Positions 24,262 through 32,276 are shown, counted from the stretch's first letter. The stretch: DNA of 32,315 nucleotides from Lachnospiraceae bacterium UBA4380 (GCA_002390025.1 DGRU01000023.1:871-33185); one strand, 5' to 3'. Numbers and translations: made by a program. Notes: a model not told the origin generated them from the letters alone.

Positions 24262-24930
24262 TCATCCCCCTCCGATGATCAGCTGCAGGACTTTGTTCGC
24301 CTGGTGCCCTGCGCAGATGGCGACGCGGGGAGCCATGAGACCGGCGCCTGGAGCGCTCTCCGTCGTGCCGTCCCCGCAGACATAGAGCCTCCGGAGCTTC
24401 TGCTGTGTGCGGATGTCGTTTGCGTCTCCCAAACCTGCCATGCCGTTTCCGGAGACCACGATGGTATCCGGGCACTGTGAGAGAAGAGAGCCGACCAGCA
24501 TGGCCTTCTGGTCCGGTCGGTCAAAGGCCTCGCAGACGATGGGCCAGCCCGCAAAGAGCTCCCGGGCGTTTTCCGCAGTTACCCTGATCTGCTGCGTCTG
24601 TATATCGAGCCAGGGATTGATCCGGGTGAGTATTTCACGGATGGCCTGTGTCTTGGGCATGCCAAGATGAGGGATCGTATACATCTGCCGGTTGAGGTTG
24701 GTTACATCCACGACATCGAAATCGACGAGAAAGAGATGCCCCACACCGGACCTGGCCAGGCTGACCGCGATGTTGGATCCCAGACCTCCCAGTCCCGCAA
24801 TGGCGACAGAGGCATTTTGCAGCTTTTCTTTCATCCAGATGGGAAAGCGCTCGTCAAAGGCCCGGTCCAGTTCCTCTTTTGAAATACTGAATCCGCAGAC
24901 ATCTGCGGTGAGAGTTTCTGCATCTTTCAT
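24262..24930 (-). CDS. thiF: ThiS adenylyltransferase
   Basis: An E1-like enzyme that adenylates the ThiS C-terminus before sulfur transfer. The 222 residues have nucleotide loop GLGGLGSN at 46-53, then LVDFDVVDVTNLNRQMY, the standard ATP/Mg segment of the family. It is the short clostridial form. I see no clear CxxC zinc pairs, as expected for the short subgroup. The start ATG (24928-24930) is 5 bases after the thiS stop, with GGAGGGGG inside the end of thiS, so translation is coupled. Confidence 0.93.
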   Translation of the reverse strand: MKDAETLTADVCGFSISKEELDRAFDERFPIWMKEKLQNASVAIAGLGGLGSNIAVSLARSGVGHLFLVDFDVVDVTNLNRQMYTIPHLGMPKTQAIREILTRINPWLDIQTQQIRVTAENARELFAGWPIVCEAFDRPDQKAMLVGSLLSQCPDTIVVSGNGMAGLGDANDIRTQQKLRRLYVCGDGTTESAPGAGLMAPRVAICAGHQANKVLQLIIGGG

Positions 24931-24935
24931 ATGCC

Positions 24936-25130
24936 TCAGCCCCCTCCCACAAAGCGGAGGACTTCCACGCTGTCTCCATCCTCGAGAAGAACCTTGTCCA
25001 GAGACTCGCGGGGGATGATCTCCAGGTTTTTTTCCACAACAACTCTCTCCGGGGTGTAGCCCGCCTGCTCCAGATAGGCAAGGATCGTCATGCCGGCAGC
25101 CTGCTCCTGCTTTCCGTTGATTGTGACCAT
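24936..25130 (-). CDS. thiS: Sulfur carrier protein ThiS
   Basis: A 64-residue ubiquitin-like sulfur carrier. The sequence begins MVTINGKQEQAAGMTILAYL and ends RFVGGG, giving the C-terminal Gly-Gly needed for thiocarboxylate formation. I chose ATG 25128-25130 with TGAGGT 6 bases upstream; the frame is open further upstream, but the family starts at this Met. It is the first gene of the thi operon, 300 bases downstream of the TPP riboswitch. Confidence 0.92.
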   Translation of the reverse strand: MVTINGKQEQAAGMTILAYLEQAGYTPERVVVEKNLEIIPRESLDKVLLEDGDSVEVLRFVGGG

Positions 25131-25186
25131 TGATACCTCACTTTCTTTTTCTGGTGTCAACTGTTTACAAAAAAATATGCATACGA

Positions 25187-25218
25187 AAAGGGACGCACAT
25201 CTGCCCGTGCGTCCCTTT
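25187..25218. terminator. Strong hairpin in thi leader
   Basis: AAAGGGACGCAC pairs perfectly with its complement over 12 bp around an 8-base loop. On the minus strand TTTTCG follows. It lies between the riboswitch terminator and thiS. It may be a second attenuator or a stabilising hairpin. Confidence 0.5.
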
Positions 25219-25375
25219 GAATCCCTTTATACAGGTCTATACAAGTACGCGGACAGTGAATGCGGCCGCAGGGATATGCAGTAAATGCATAATGCCCGGT
25301 CAGCCCCTTTTTCATAGATACTGTCAGCGCCTTGTTTGTAATAACGGCAGAGAGTGGTGCCCCCGGTCTGCCGGT

Positions 25376-25412
25376 AGAAAAAGAAAACGGTACCCGCCAA
25401 CGACAGGTACCG
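25376..25412 (-). terminator. Riboswitch-controlled terminator of thi operon
   Basis: On the minus strand CGGTACC and GGTACCG form a stem directly followed by TTTTCTTTTTC. It lies 20 bases downstream of the TPP aptamer, so TPP binding probably favours this hairpin. Confidence 0.8.
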
Positions 25413-25431
25413 CAATAAAAATCTTACGCTA

Positions 25432-25516
25432 TTTCCCTACGTTGGCATTATCCAAATCAGGTTCCGGGTCTGGACGATACAGTCCACTCTCAGCCGGCTT
25501 CAAGCCAGCTCCCCTT
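25432..25516 (-). ncRNA. TPP riboswitch (THI element)
   Basis: Read on the minus strand, the aptamer shows the conserved GGGGAGC start, GGCTGAGAGTGGA, then ACCCGGAACCTGATTTGGAT, AATGCCAACGTAGGGAA, which are the fixed blocks of the thiamine pyrophosphate riboswitch. It lies between the thi promoter and an intrinsic terminator. It should switch thiSFGHE off at high TPP. Confidence 0.97.
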
Positions 25517-25533
25517 TTTCTTTCTCTGTATGA

Positions 25534-25562
25534 ATTGTATAACCTTCCCTGCCAGGTGTCAA
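25534..25562 (-). promoter_or_regulatory. Promoter of thi operon
   Basis: On the minus strand TTGACA (25557-25562) and TACAAT (25534-25539) are exactly 17 bases apart and precede the riboswitch. REP-like DNA begins only 4 bases upstream of the -35. Confidence 0.85.
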
Positions 25563-25566
25563 GTCA

Positions 25567-25676
25567 GGGACGGTCCTTTTGTTTTTGCTCCCCTGTCATT
25601 TGGGGACGGTCCTTTTGTTTCTGTCCCTCTGTCTTCTAGGACAAGACAGAGGGACAGAAACAAAAGGACCGTCCCT
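25567..25676. repeat. REP-like palindromic element, locus 3
   Basis: A half-unit (AGGGACGGTCCTTTTGTTT) lies at 25567-25585. A full palindrome follows, with 34-base arms at 25602-25635 and 25643-25676 and a 7-base loop. The inner arm extension and loop differ from loci 1 and 2, so it is a second subtype. It sits immediately upstream of the thi promoter. Confidence 0.92.
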
Positions 25677-25772
25677 CAGTGTGTTGTTTATGGTATGATT
25701 AGATAAGTGCTGAAACCCTTGCGGAGGGGATGTTCAGAGAAACTGGAGATCGTAAGTACAGGCAGGTGGATT

Positions 25773-26267
25773 ATGCAGGAGTTTTATTATAAAAGAGTGG
25801 AGGACGGCACGTATTGTGTCACAGGATATGAGGGGGATGAGCAGGATGTGGTGATCCCTGAGGACCGGGTCATCACGATGGTGTACGACAAGGTCTTCCG
25901 CGGTCATTCAGAGATCCGCTCCATCCATATCCCGGACACAGTGACGGATCTGGGGGAGTTTGTTTTTGACGGCTGCGAAAACCTCAGATATCTTAAGCTG
26001 CCGGCTCATCTGAAAACGCTCTGGGGGTATACCTTTACCCGCTGCGGTATCGAGGAAATTGTGCTGCCGGAAGGCCTTCGCATCATTCCCCCCTTTGCCT
26101 TTAAAGAATGTAAAAATCTGCGGAGAGTTGTGTGCGGAAGCAGAATGGAAAAAATCCATGCCTGGGCCTTTGCGGGCTGTGAACAGCTTGCCAAAGAGGG
26201 GCTTGTGCACGGCCCGGGAGTGGAGATCAGCCCGCAGGCCTTTGAGACAAAAATCCTGAACACATGA
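25773..26267 (+). CDS. BspA-like leucine-rich repeat protein (LRR_5), short
   Basis: A 164-residue protein made mainly of BspA/TpLRR repeats of about 23 residues: IRSIHIPDTVTDLGEFVFDGCENLRYLKLPAHLKTLWGYTFTRC, then IEEIVLPEGLRIIPPFAFKECKNLRRVV and a further unit. Each has the I/L-P-x-x-hydrophobic...F-x-x-C pattern. No signal peptide is present, unlike surface BspA proteins, so it is probably cytosolic. ATG 25773 with AGGTGG 5 bases upstream is preferred over a GTG at 25707. Such repeats usually bind protein; the partner is unknown. It is divergent from the thi operon. Confidence 0.8.
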   Translation: MQEFYYKRVEDGTYCVTGYEGDEQDVVIPEDRVITMVYDKVFRGHSEIRSIHIPDTVTDLGEFVFDGCENLRYLKLPAHLKTLWGYTFTRCGIEEIVLPEGLRIIPPFAFKECKNLRRVVCGSRMEKIHAWAFAGCEQLAKEGLVHGPGVEISPQAFETKILNT

Positions 26268-26383
26268 CAGGCCAGGCATTTCTGATCTGATTTCCTTATA
26301 AACTTTTAACAGAACTACCCGGCAGCAGGGACTGCAAACCTGCAGACAGCGGGGGTAAATCCTGACAGAGAGGAGAATTCATC

Positions 26384-27178
26384 ATGACGCAGTATCTGAT
26401 CATACTTTTGACAGGACTGATTTTCAGTGCCTGTGGATTTTACATGTATATCTATTTTTTCTCGCTGGGATACGGCTTTTCGATTGCCGCGATCGGGGCA
26501 GTCATGCTCTTTATGTTCAGAGGCTCCCTTACCTGGGGCACGGCGCTGCAGTGCCTGCTCTTTATAGTCTACGGCATCCGTCTGGGCGGCTATCTGCTTG
26601 TCCGTGAACTGAAAAGTCCGGCCTATAAAAAAGTTCTCAGCCCTGAACTGACCCGGAGCCGGCAGATGGGCATGGGACCCAAGATTGCCATCTGGATCAG
26701 TTGTGCTCTGCTCTATACGCTGGAGGTCTGCCCCGTCTTTTTCCGCCTGCAGAACGGAGACGGCACAAATGCGGCGGTCATCGCGGGACTGATCATCATG
26801 GCCCTCGGCATCTGCCTGGAGATGGCCGCTGACCTGCAGAAATCCGCTGCCAAGAAAAAAAATCCTTACCGCTTTGTGGATACCGGCCTTTACCGGATCG
26901 TGCGATGCCCCAATTACCTGGGAGAGCTGCTTCTCTGGGTTGGTGTTCTGATCTCCGGAATCGGCTCCCTGCACGGGATCCTGCAGTGGTGCGCTGCCGC
27001 ATTTGGTTTTATCCTGATCGTCTACATCATGTTCAGCGGCGCCCGCCGCCTGGAGATCCGCCAGGACCGCAATTACGCTTCGGATCCGGAGTATCAGAAA
27101 TATATAAAAACCGTCCCGATCCTTCTGCCCCTTGTGCCCCTTTACAGCGTGAAAAAATATTCTTTCCTTGTAGCTTAA
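26384..27178 (+). CDS. DUF1295-like integral membrane protein (steroid 5-alpha-reductase/methyltransferase fold)
   Basis: A 264-residue membrane protein with about six hydrophobic helices. The conserved C-terminal block of this superfamily is clear: ICLEMAADLQKSAAKKKNPYRFVDTGLYRIVRCPNYLGELLLWVGV. The rest of the domain continues to a C-terminal SDPEYQKYIKTVPILLP. Family relatives include steroid 5-alpha-reductases and isoprenylcysteine-type methyltransferases; the NAD(P)H or SAM role is unproven. The Cys in VRCPNYLGE replaces the usual His. GAGAGGAG serves ATG 26384. No operon partner is evident. Confidence 0.82.
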   Translation: MTQYLIILLTGLIFSACGFYMYIYFFSLGYGFSIAAIGAVMLFMFRGSLTWGTALQCLLFIVYGIRLGGYLLVRELKSPAYKKVLSPELTRSRQMGMGPKIAIWISCALLYTLEVCPVFFRLQNGDGTNAAVIAGLIIMALGICLEMAADLQKSAAKKKNPYRFVDTGLYRIVRCPNYLGELLLWVGVLISGIGSLHGILQWCAAAFGFILIVYIMFSGARRLEIRQDRNYASDPEYQKYIKTVPILLPLVPLYSVKKYSFLVA

Positions 27179-27263
27179 TTTTTGTAAACAGCAGAATATT
27201 TGTATGCCATTATTATGCAAACTGTTCGTTTTGGCGCATTGTGCTTTGCGATGGCAATCATAA

Positions 27264-27374
27264 ACTGATCAGCCATGCATTTCTTACTGATCAGCCAAAC
27301 TTTTATTACTGATCAGCCATGCATCACTTTCTGATCGGCCATGCTTTTCTTACTGACCGGCCATGTATTTCTCA
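27264..27374. repeat. Five-unit 22-bp tandem repeat array
   Basis: Units of the form ACTGATCAGCCATGCATTTC start at about 27264, 27286, 27308, 27330 and 27352. Spacing is constant at 22 bp, and a decayed sixth follows. Each unit carries the small palindromes TGATCA and often ATGCAT. The array ends about 30 bases before the start codon of the nuclease-helicase gene. Confidence 0.88.
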
Positions 27375-27403
27375 GGCCGTGCAGATTCTTTACCGGTGAA
27401 AAA

Positions 27404-29272
27404 ATGAGAGCGCTGAACCTCTATACCCTCACAAGGATCAATGACAGTGAGGCATTCTCGGGACTGGAGAATGCCCTTTCCGGGCGCCCCTGGCACAAGC
27501 ACTTCAGCAGCCACGAGGCGGCCTCTCTTTGCGCGCTTGTGAACGGACTGGCGGACTGCTTTATGGCAGCATGCTTTAGGACAGCAGGTGCATCAGACAC
27601 CCCTCCGGCGGTCGACGTCTCAAGTGCCGGCCCGGGCAGGGCTGCCGCCGGCGCAGGTGCCGGCTCCGCCGGGGATTCTGCAGTCAGAAAATCCGGAGAG
27701 CAGCTTCCGGAGCCCTGTGACGACTGGGTCTCTTTTTTCGACGGCTTCTATTTTTCCTATACCATCGAGCATATCAGTAAGGAGTTTGATCTTCTCAAAT
27801 TCTCTGCGAACGCGGACTGTGCCCTCAATATCGAACTCAAGAGCGAGGCCATTGAGGAGGACCGGATCCGGAAACAGCTTGAACAGAACCGCTATTATCT
27901 GTCCCACGTCTCCAGAACCATCCTTTCCTACACCTATGTCATGGAGAGCAATTCCCTGTACTGCCTCAATGACCACGGTTTCCTTCGCAAGTGTCCCCTG
28001 TCCGAGCTTGCCATTGCCCTGCAGCGCCCGGCCCTGCAGACCTTTGTGGAGGAAAATATAGGGCAGTTTTTCCGGGCCCAGGACTACCTGATCTCACCGG
28101 TCAGAAATCCCGAAAAGCTTCTGACCGGCCGCTATTTTCTGACCAATCAGCAGTCGGAATTCCGCAGACAGATCCTGGAGATCTTGCAGCTCTTTGAGGA
28201 CGGCTTATGGGAAATGCCGGACCGCAGAGAAGACGCAAAAAGGCCGGCAGAAGAACCGGAAATCCCTGACAATCCGGAAAAACAGGAAAAACCCGGAAAA
28301 CAGGAAGAACCATGGAACCATGAAAAATCCGTAAAACGGGAAGAACCTTGGAAACAGGAAGAAGCGGAAAAACCGGATGCAGCAGCCGGCAAAGAGGAGG
28401 ATCCGGAATCTGACTATTGCGCGGTCCCCATGATCTCGCTGACGGGAAACGCCGGCACCGGCAAAACCCTGCTCTTATTTGACCTCGCCATCGAGATCTC
28501 CAAAAAGAAAAAAGTGCTCTTCATACACGGCGGACCGCTCAGGGAAGGCCATCGCATGATCGACAGCCGCCTGCACAAGGTCCATGTCTTTTCCGGAACG
28601 GAATCCTCTGTCGAAGACATCGGCAGAAGACATGACTTTGCGGAGTACGCCTGCATGCTTGTCGATGAGGCCAACCGCTTTGATTCCGCCCGCCTGGAAG
28701 CCCTCCTGAAAAAAGCCGTCCGGTACGGCGTTCCCTGCATTGTTTCCTACGATCCCCACAGTATTCTGGGGGCCATTCCCCTCATGGAGGACACGGAGGC
28801 CATGATCAGCCGCTATGAGACCCTGCGCCTGGAGCTCTCCGGCAATATCCGCATCAACCGGCCGATCTTTTCCTTCCTGCGAACACTCTTTCACCAGAAG
28901 GACTGGTCCGGCTCGGCGGATTACAGCTGTATAGATGTACTCTATGCCGCCGACAAAAAGGAGGAGAGAAGGCTGACCGCCCACTACCTGTCGAAGGGAT
29001 ATGAGCTCATCCGGTCGACGCCGGAATCCTTTAAGTCCGGCGAGATCATCAGTCAGGAATTCGAGAGGGTTCTGATGGTCCTTGACAAGCGCTTTTACTA
29101 TGACGAATCCATGCATCTGTGCGCGGACGGCAAAAAAGGTGCCGCCATTCCCCCGCTCTACGAGGGCCTTTCCCGCGCCCGGGAAAAGCTCTGCCTGTTG
29201 ATCACGGGAAACGAGAAACTCTTCAGGCAGATCCTGGCGATCCGCACACAGACGGGGTCTGATACAGAGTAA
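27404..29272 (+). CDS. PD-(D/E)XK-like nuclease fused to SF1/DUF2075 helicase-like ATPase
   Basis: A 622-residue protein of two parts. The N-terminal part (about 100-270) has a restriction-endonuclease-like pattern: Asp129 in KEFDLLKF, Glu144-x-Lys146 in NIELKSE, and a QNRYY (QxxxY) motif a little later. A Lys/Glu/Pro-rich repeat linker follows (EEPWKQEE type, about 265-335). The C-terminal ATPase has Walker A GNAGTGKT (348-355), Walker B CMLVDEANR, and a late YEGLSRAREKLCLLITGN motif as in SF1/Schlafen-like helicases. Another low-complexity Gly/Ala segment lies near residues 65-100. I chose ATG 27404; the upstream frame lies within the 22-bp repeats. This design suits nucleic-acid processing or defence; function is inference. 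Confidence 0.75.
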   Translation: MRALNLYTLTRINDSEAFSGLENALSGRPWHKHFSSHEAASLCALVNGLADCFMAACFRTAGASDTPPAVDVSSAGPGRAAAGAGAGSAGDSAVRKSGEQLPEPCDDWVSFFDGFYFSYTIEHISKEFDLLKFSANADCALNIELKSEAIEEDRIRKQLEQNRYYLSHVSRTILSYTYVMESNSLYCLNDHGFLRKCPLSELAIALQRPALQTFVEENIGQFFRAQDYLISPVRNPEKLLTGRYFLTNQQSEFRRQILEILQLFEDGLWEMPDRREDAKRPAEEPEIPDNPEKQEKPGKQEEPWNHEKSVKREEPWKQEEAEKPDAAAGKEEDPESDYCAVPMISLTGNAGTGKTLLLFDLAIEISKKKKVLFIHGGPLREGHRMIDSRLHKVHVFSGTESSVEDIGRRHDFAEYACMLVDEANRFDSARLEALLKKAVRYGVPCIVSYDPHSILGAIPLMEDTEAMISRYETLRLELSGNIRINRPIFSFLRTLFHQKDWSGSADYSCIDVLYAADKKEERRLTAHYLSKGYELIRSTPESFKSGEIISQEFERVLMVLDKRFYYDESMHLCADGKKGAAIPPLYEGLSRAREKLCLLITGNEKLFRQILAIRTQTGSDTE

Positions 29273-29276
29273 TATT

Positions 29277-29445
29277 TTGTATCTATTCAGCTTCACCGGA
29301 ATTTGTCTCAAAACCGGGACGGGGAGCTTGCTTACCGGACAGGTTTGAGACAAATTCCGGTGAAGGCCTGGGGGCGGAGCCCCCCGGACTTTCCACAGCG
29401 AGCAATGCCATGCATTGCGAGCCGGGGAAAGCTGAATAGTTACAA
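29277..29445. mobile_element. 169-bp structured repeat-like element (cloverleaf-capable)
   Basis: The ends are inverted repeats: TTGTATCTATTCAGCTT (29277-29293) pairs with AAGCTGAATAGTTACAA (29429-29445), with one mismatch. Inside are three further hairpins. A 21-bp perfect stem spans 29292-29312 and 29344-29364. A GGGGGC/GCCCCC hairpin lies at about 29370-29383. GCAATGC-CAT-GCATTGC lies at 29402-29418. TATT flanks both ends and could be a target duplication. No ORF lies inside. It resembles a MITE or a structured RNA; I cannot name the family. Confidence 0.65.
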
Positions 29446-29551
29446 TATTTTGAGAAAAACCGGGAGAGCAGGTTACACATCGGACAGGCTTGAACAGAAG
29501 TGAAAAACTCCCGGAACCAAATGACGAACTTGAATCGGAGGAAATCATCAC

Positions 29552-30139
29552 ATGCAGAAAATCGTTCTTCTCTTTCCCGGCGTAGGTTATCATACAGACA
29601 AGCCCCTGCTTTTTTACGGAAGGAAACTTGCGCAGAACTATGGATATGAGACCGTGATCCATATCTCCTACGGGGGATTTAAAGGCGGAATCAAGGGAAA
29701 TCCCGACAAGATGAAGGAGGCCTTTGAGAGTGCCCTCGCCCAGGCGGAGGAGATCTTCCGCAGGGAATGCAAACAGAAGGGACTGGACCGCAAGACAATT
29801 TTTGCCGGGGAAAACGAGATTCTGGTCATCTCCAAGAGCATAGGCACCGCTGTGGCCGCCGCCTTCCAGCAAAAGCACGGTTTTGTCGGAAAAAACATCT
29901 ATTTTACACCGGTCAAACAGAGCTTTCTCTTCATGCAGCCCCGGAGCGGGATCGTTTTTCACGGGACCGCGGACCCCTGGGCCAAGACACAGGACATCCG
30001 AGAAGGCTGCGAAAAACTGGAACTTCCCCTCTATATCACGGAAGGGACCAATCACTCCATGGAGACCGGAGACTGTCTGAAGGACCTGCAGATCATGCAG
30101 GAGATTATGGAACACTGCAATGAATATCTCAGATCATAA
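29552..30139 (+). CDS. Small alpha/beta hydrolase-like protein
   Basis: A 195-residue soluble protein with the order of an alpha/beta hydrolase. KIVLLFPGVGYH is the first strand and oxyanion loop, nucleophile Ser96 sits in VISKSIGTAVA (S-x-S-x-G), acid Asp141 in FHGTADPWA, and base His168 in EGTNHSME. A short helical insertion lies at about 50-80. GGAGG serves ATG 29552. It overlaps the next gene, an M20 peptidase, by 20 bases, so the two are coupled and may act on related substrates. Esterase, lipase or peptidase activity cannot be chosen from sequence. Confidence 0.82.
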   Translation: MQKIVLLFPGVGYHTDKPLLFYGRKLAQNYGYETVIHISYGGFKGGIKGNPDKMKEAFESALAQAEEIFRRECKQKGLDRKTIFAGENEILVISKSIGTAVAAAFQQKHGFVGKNIYFTPVKQSFLFMQPRSGIVFHGTADPWAKTQDIREGCEKLELPLYITEGTNHSMETGDCLKDLQIMQEIMEHCNEYLRS

Positions 30140-31586
30140 AAAAACTTTCGGAAAGGCATATCCGGAAAAACTGAAAAACCGGATTCAGAAGTCTTTTCGG
30201 AAAAGCACTGAAAAAACGGCAAAGAGGGTAAAACAGGCAGGGACTCAGAGCAGAAGAGCCCGGGAGTACGCCGGGATCCTGTCCAGGATGGTTCAATACG
30301 ACACCACTTCCTATCCCTTCTCCAAAGAACACCCCGCCGCTGTCCAGCTGGAACGATATCACGGCTATCACAGGCTTCTGGAAGAGCTTTTCCCTCTTGT
30401 CCACGAGATGCTGGAGAAGACGGACCTGGAGGGAAGCCTTCTGTATTGCTGGAAGGGAAAAAATCATGAGCGCCCCATTGTCCTGATGGGACACCAGGAT
30501 GTCGTGCCTGTCACAGACGCCGATTGGAAGTATCCTCCTTTTTCCGGGAAGATCACCGGAGGAAAGGTGTGGGGACGGGGCTCCGTGGATACAAAGTGCT
30601 CCTGCATGGCCTTTTTTCAGGCAGTGGAAGAACTGCTCAGAGAGGGATACGTTCCTGAACAGGATGTCTATATTTCCACCTCCTGCACGGAGGAGTGGGG
30701 CGGGCCCGGCTGTCCCGCCATTGTGGAAGAACTTCGGAAAAGGGGTGTCAGACCCTGGTTTGTCTGTGACGAAGGCGGGGGCATCTACACGGATCCCATG
30801 CCGGGGGTCAGAGGAAACTTTGCCATGATCGGCATAGGAGAGAAGGGACGCGCCAATGTAAAGTTTATCGCCAGGGGAGAGGGCGGACATGCCAGCACGC
30901 CCAGGAAAAATTCCCCCATTGCCCGGCTGGCCGCCTTTGTCTGCGCAGTCGAAAAGCACAGTCCCTTCCGCAGCAGAATGGAACCCGCAACCAGAGCCAT
31001 GCTGCAGGCCCTTGCCCCGGGCGCAGTACTTCCCTTCCGCATCGCCATGCAAAACGCAGGCCTCTTCCAAAAACCCATTGAGCTTGTGACACCCCGCATC
31101 AGCGGCCAGGCTGCCGCCATGCTGGGAACAACGATCACTTTCACCATGGCCTCCGGGTCGGATGCCTGCAATGTATTTCCCGCGGAAGCCACACTGGGGG
31201 CGAATATGCGCTTTGTCCATCACCAGGACATGGAGGAGAGCCTGGCCCTCATCCGGCGCCTGGCCGCAAAATATAAGCTTGAGATGGAAGTACTGGACGC
31301 CGCACCCTGCACGAAACTGGCCGATATAGGCGGCACCGCCTTCCGCTATGTGGAAATGACGGTGATGAAGACTTTCCCCGGCATGCGCACCAGTCCCTAC
31401 GTCCTTACCGCCGCGACAGATTCCGCTTTCTACGATTCCATCTGCGACAGCTGCATCCGCTTTGCGCCCATCGTCTACGGACCGGAGGAGAAAAAAGGCA
31501 TCCACGGCACTAACGAGGCTCTTCGCTACGAATGCCTGCCCGGAGCAGTGGATTTTTACAAAAACCTGATCACAGATAATCAATAA
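30120..31586 (+). CDS. M20-family metallopeptidase (PM20D1/carboxypeptidase-like)
   Basis: A zinc-dependent amide hydrolase of 488 residues. Metal and catalytic residues are visible: His125 and Asp127 in MGHQDVVP, bridging Asp157 in RGSVDTK, Glu191/Glu192 in TCTEEWGGPG, Asp in FVCDEGGG, and His462 in KGIHGTNEA. The dimerisation (lid) domain lies between about 235 and 375, with GEGGHASTPRKNSP at its start. The length and motif pattern suit the PM20D1/carboxypeptidase S subgroup. The basic N-terminal 45 residues are not a signal peptide. The start overlaps the hydrolase gene by 20 bases, with only a weak GGAA site. Confidence 0.9.
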   Translation: MNISDHKKTFGKAYPEKLKNRIQKSFRKSTEKTAKRVKQAGTQSRRAREYAGILSRMVQYDTTSYPFSKEHPAAVQLERYHGYHRLLEELFPLVHEMLEKTDLEGSLLYCWKGKNHERPIVLMGHQDVVPVTDADWKYPPFSGKITGGKVWGRGSVDTKCSCMAFFQAVEELLREGYVPEQDVYISTSCTEEWGGPGCPAIVEELRKRGVRPWFVCDEGGGIYTDPMPGVRGNFAMIGIGEKGRANVKFIARGEGGHASTPRKNSPIARLAAFVCAVEKHSPFRSRMEPATRAMLQALAPGAVLPFRIAMQNAGLFQKPIELVTPRISGQAAAMLGTTITFTMASGSDACNVFPAEATLGANMRFVHHQDMEESLALIRRLAAKYKLEMEVLDAAPCTKLADIGGTAFRYVEMTVMKTFPGMRTSPYVLTAATDSAFYDSICDSCIRFAPIVYGPEEKKGIHGTNEALRYECLPGAVDFYKNLITDNQ

Positions 31587-31703
31587 ACATTCGCGCAGGG
31601 AATGGATTGGCCGGCAATCGCGGGGATCGATCCATAAAACTGTCGGGGATCGGCAGATTATGAGCGATGGGATCAATAGATCGGATAGATTTGGGAAAAA
31701 TAA

Positions 31704-32276
31704 ATGAAAATCAATATCAGAACAGCATGTCCGGAGGATGCGGGGCAGATCCGGGATATTTATGCCCATTACGTTCTGCACACCGCTGTTACCTATGAGT
31801 ATGAAGTGCCGCCGCTGAAGGAAATGCGGGACCGCATAGAGCGCACTCTCCGGAAATATCCCTATATGGCGGCGGAAGAGAAGGGAGAGATCCTGGGCTA
31901 TGCCTATGCCGGACCCTTCAAACAGAGAGCCGCCTACGACTGGAGCGTGGAGACCTCCATCTATGTCTCGAAGGACGCAAGAGGCAGCGGGATCGGGAAA
32001 CGGCTGCTGGATTCACTGGAAGAGGCCCTGAGACGGCAGAATATTCTAAATGCCAATGCCTGCATTGCAGTCCCGGGAGACAAGGAAGATCAGTATCTCA
32101 CTTTCGACAGTGTACACTTTCATGAAAAAATGGGTTATCAGACAGTCGGAACATTTCACAGCTGCGCCTGTAAATTTGACAGATGGTACAACATGATCTG
32201 GATGGAAAAAATGCTCGGCAGACACACCCTGCCGCCTGCTCCGGTGATCCCTTTTCCGGATCTGGAGACGGAATAA
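31704..32276 (+). CDS. GNAT N-acetyltransferase (phosphinothricin-acetyltransferase-like)
   Basis: A 190-residue acetyl-CoA-dependent transferase. IRTACPEDAGQIRDIYAHYV opens the fold, and the acetyl-CoA loop is DARGSGIGKRLLDSL (about residues 91-105). HEKMGYQTVGTFHSCACKFDRWYNMIWMEK matches the end of the Pat/Bar-like subgroup, which acetylates small amines such as methionine sulfoximine. GGGAAAAA serves ATG 31704. It follows the M20 peptidase by 117 bases and has no obvious promoter of its own. The substrate is not determined by sequence. The remaining 39 bases to the window end show nothing. Confidence 0.88.
   Translation: MKINIRTACPEDAGQIRDIYAHYVLHTAVTYEYEVPPLKEMRDRIERTLRKYPYMAAEEKGEILGYAYAGPFKQRAAYDWSVETSIYVSKDARGSGIGKRLLDSLEEALRRQNILNANACIAVPGDKEDQYLTFDSVHFHEKMGYQTVGTFHSCACKFDRWYNMIWMEKMLGRHTLPPAPVIPFPDLETE

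Noticed and set aside
27264..27374. Possible CRISPR array
   Set aside because: The 22-bp units are directly adjacent and there are no unique spacers or cas genes.
28475..31781. Long minus-strand open frames of 546 and 550 codons
   Set aside because: Both lie opposite well-supported genes (nuclease-helicase, hydrolase, M20 peptidase) and show no protein family features.
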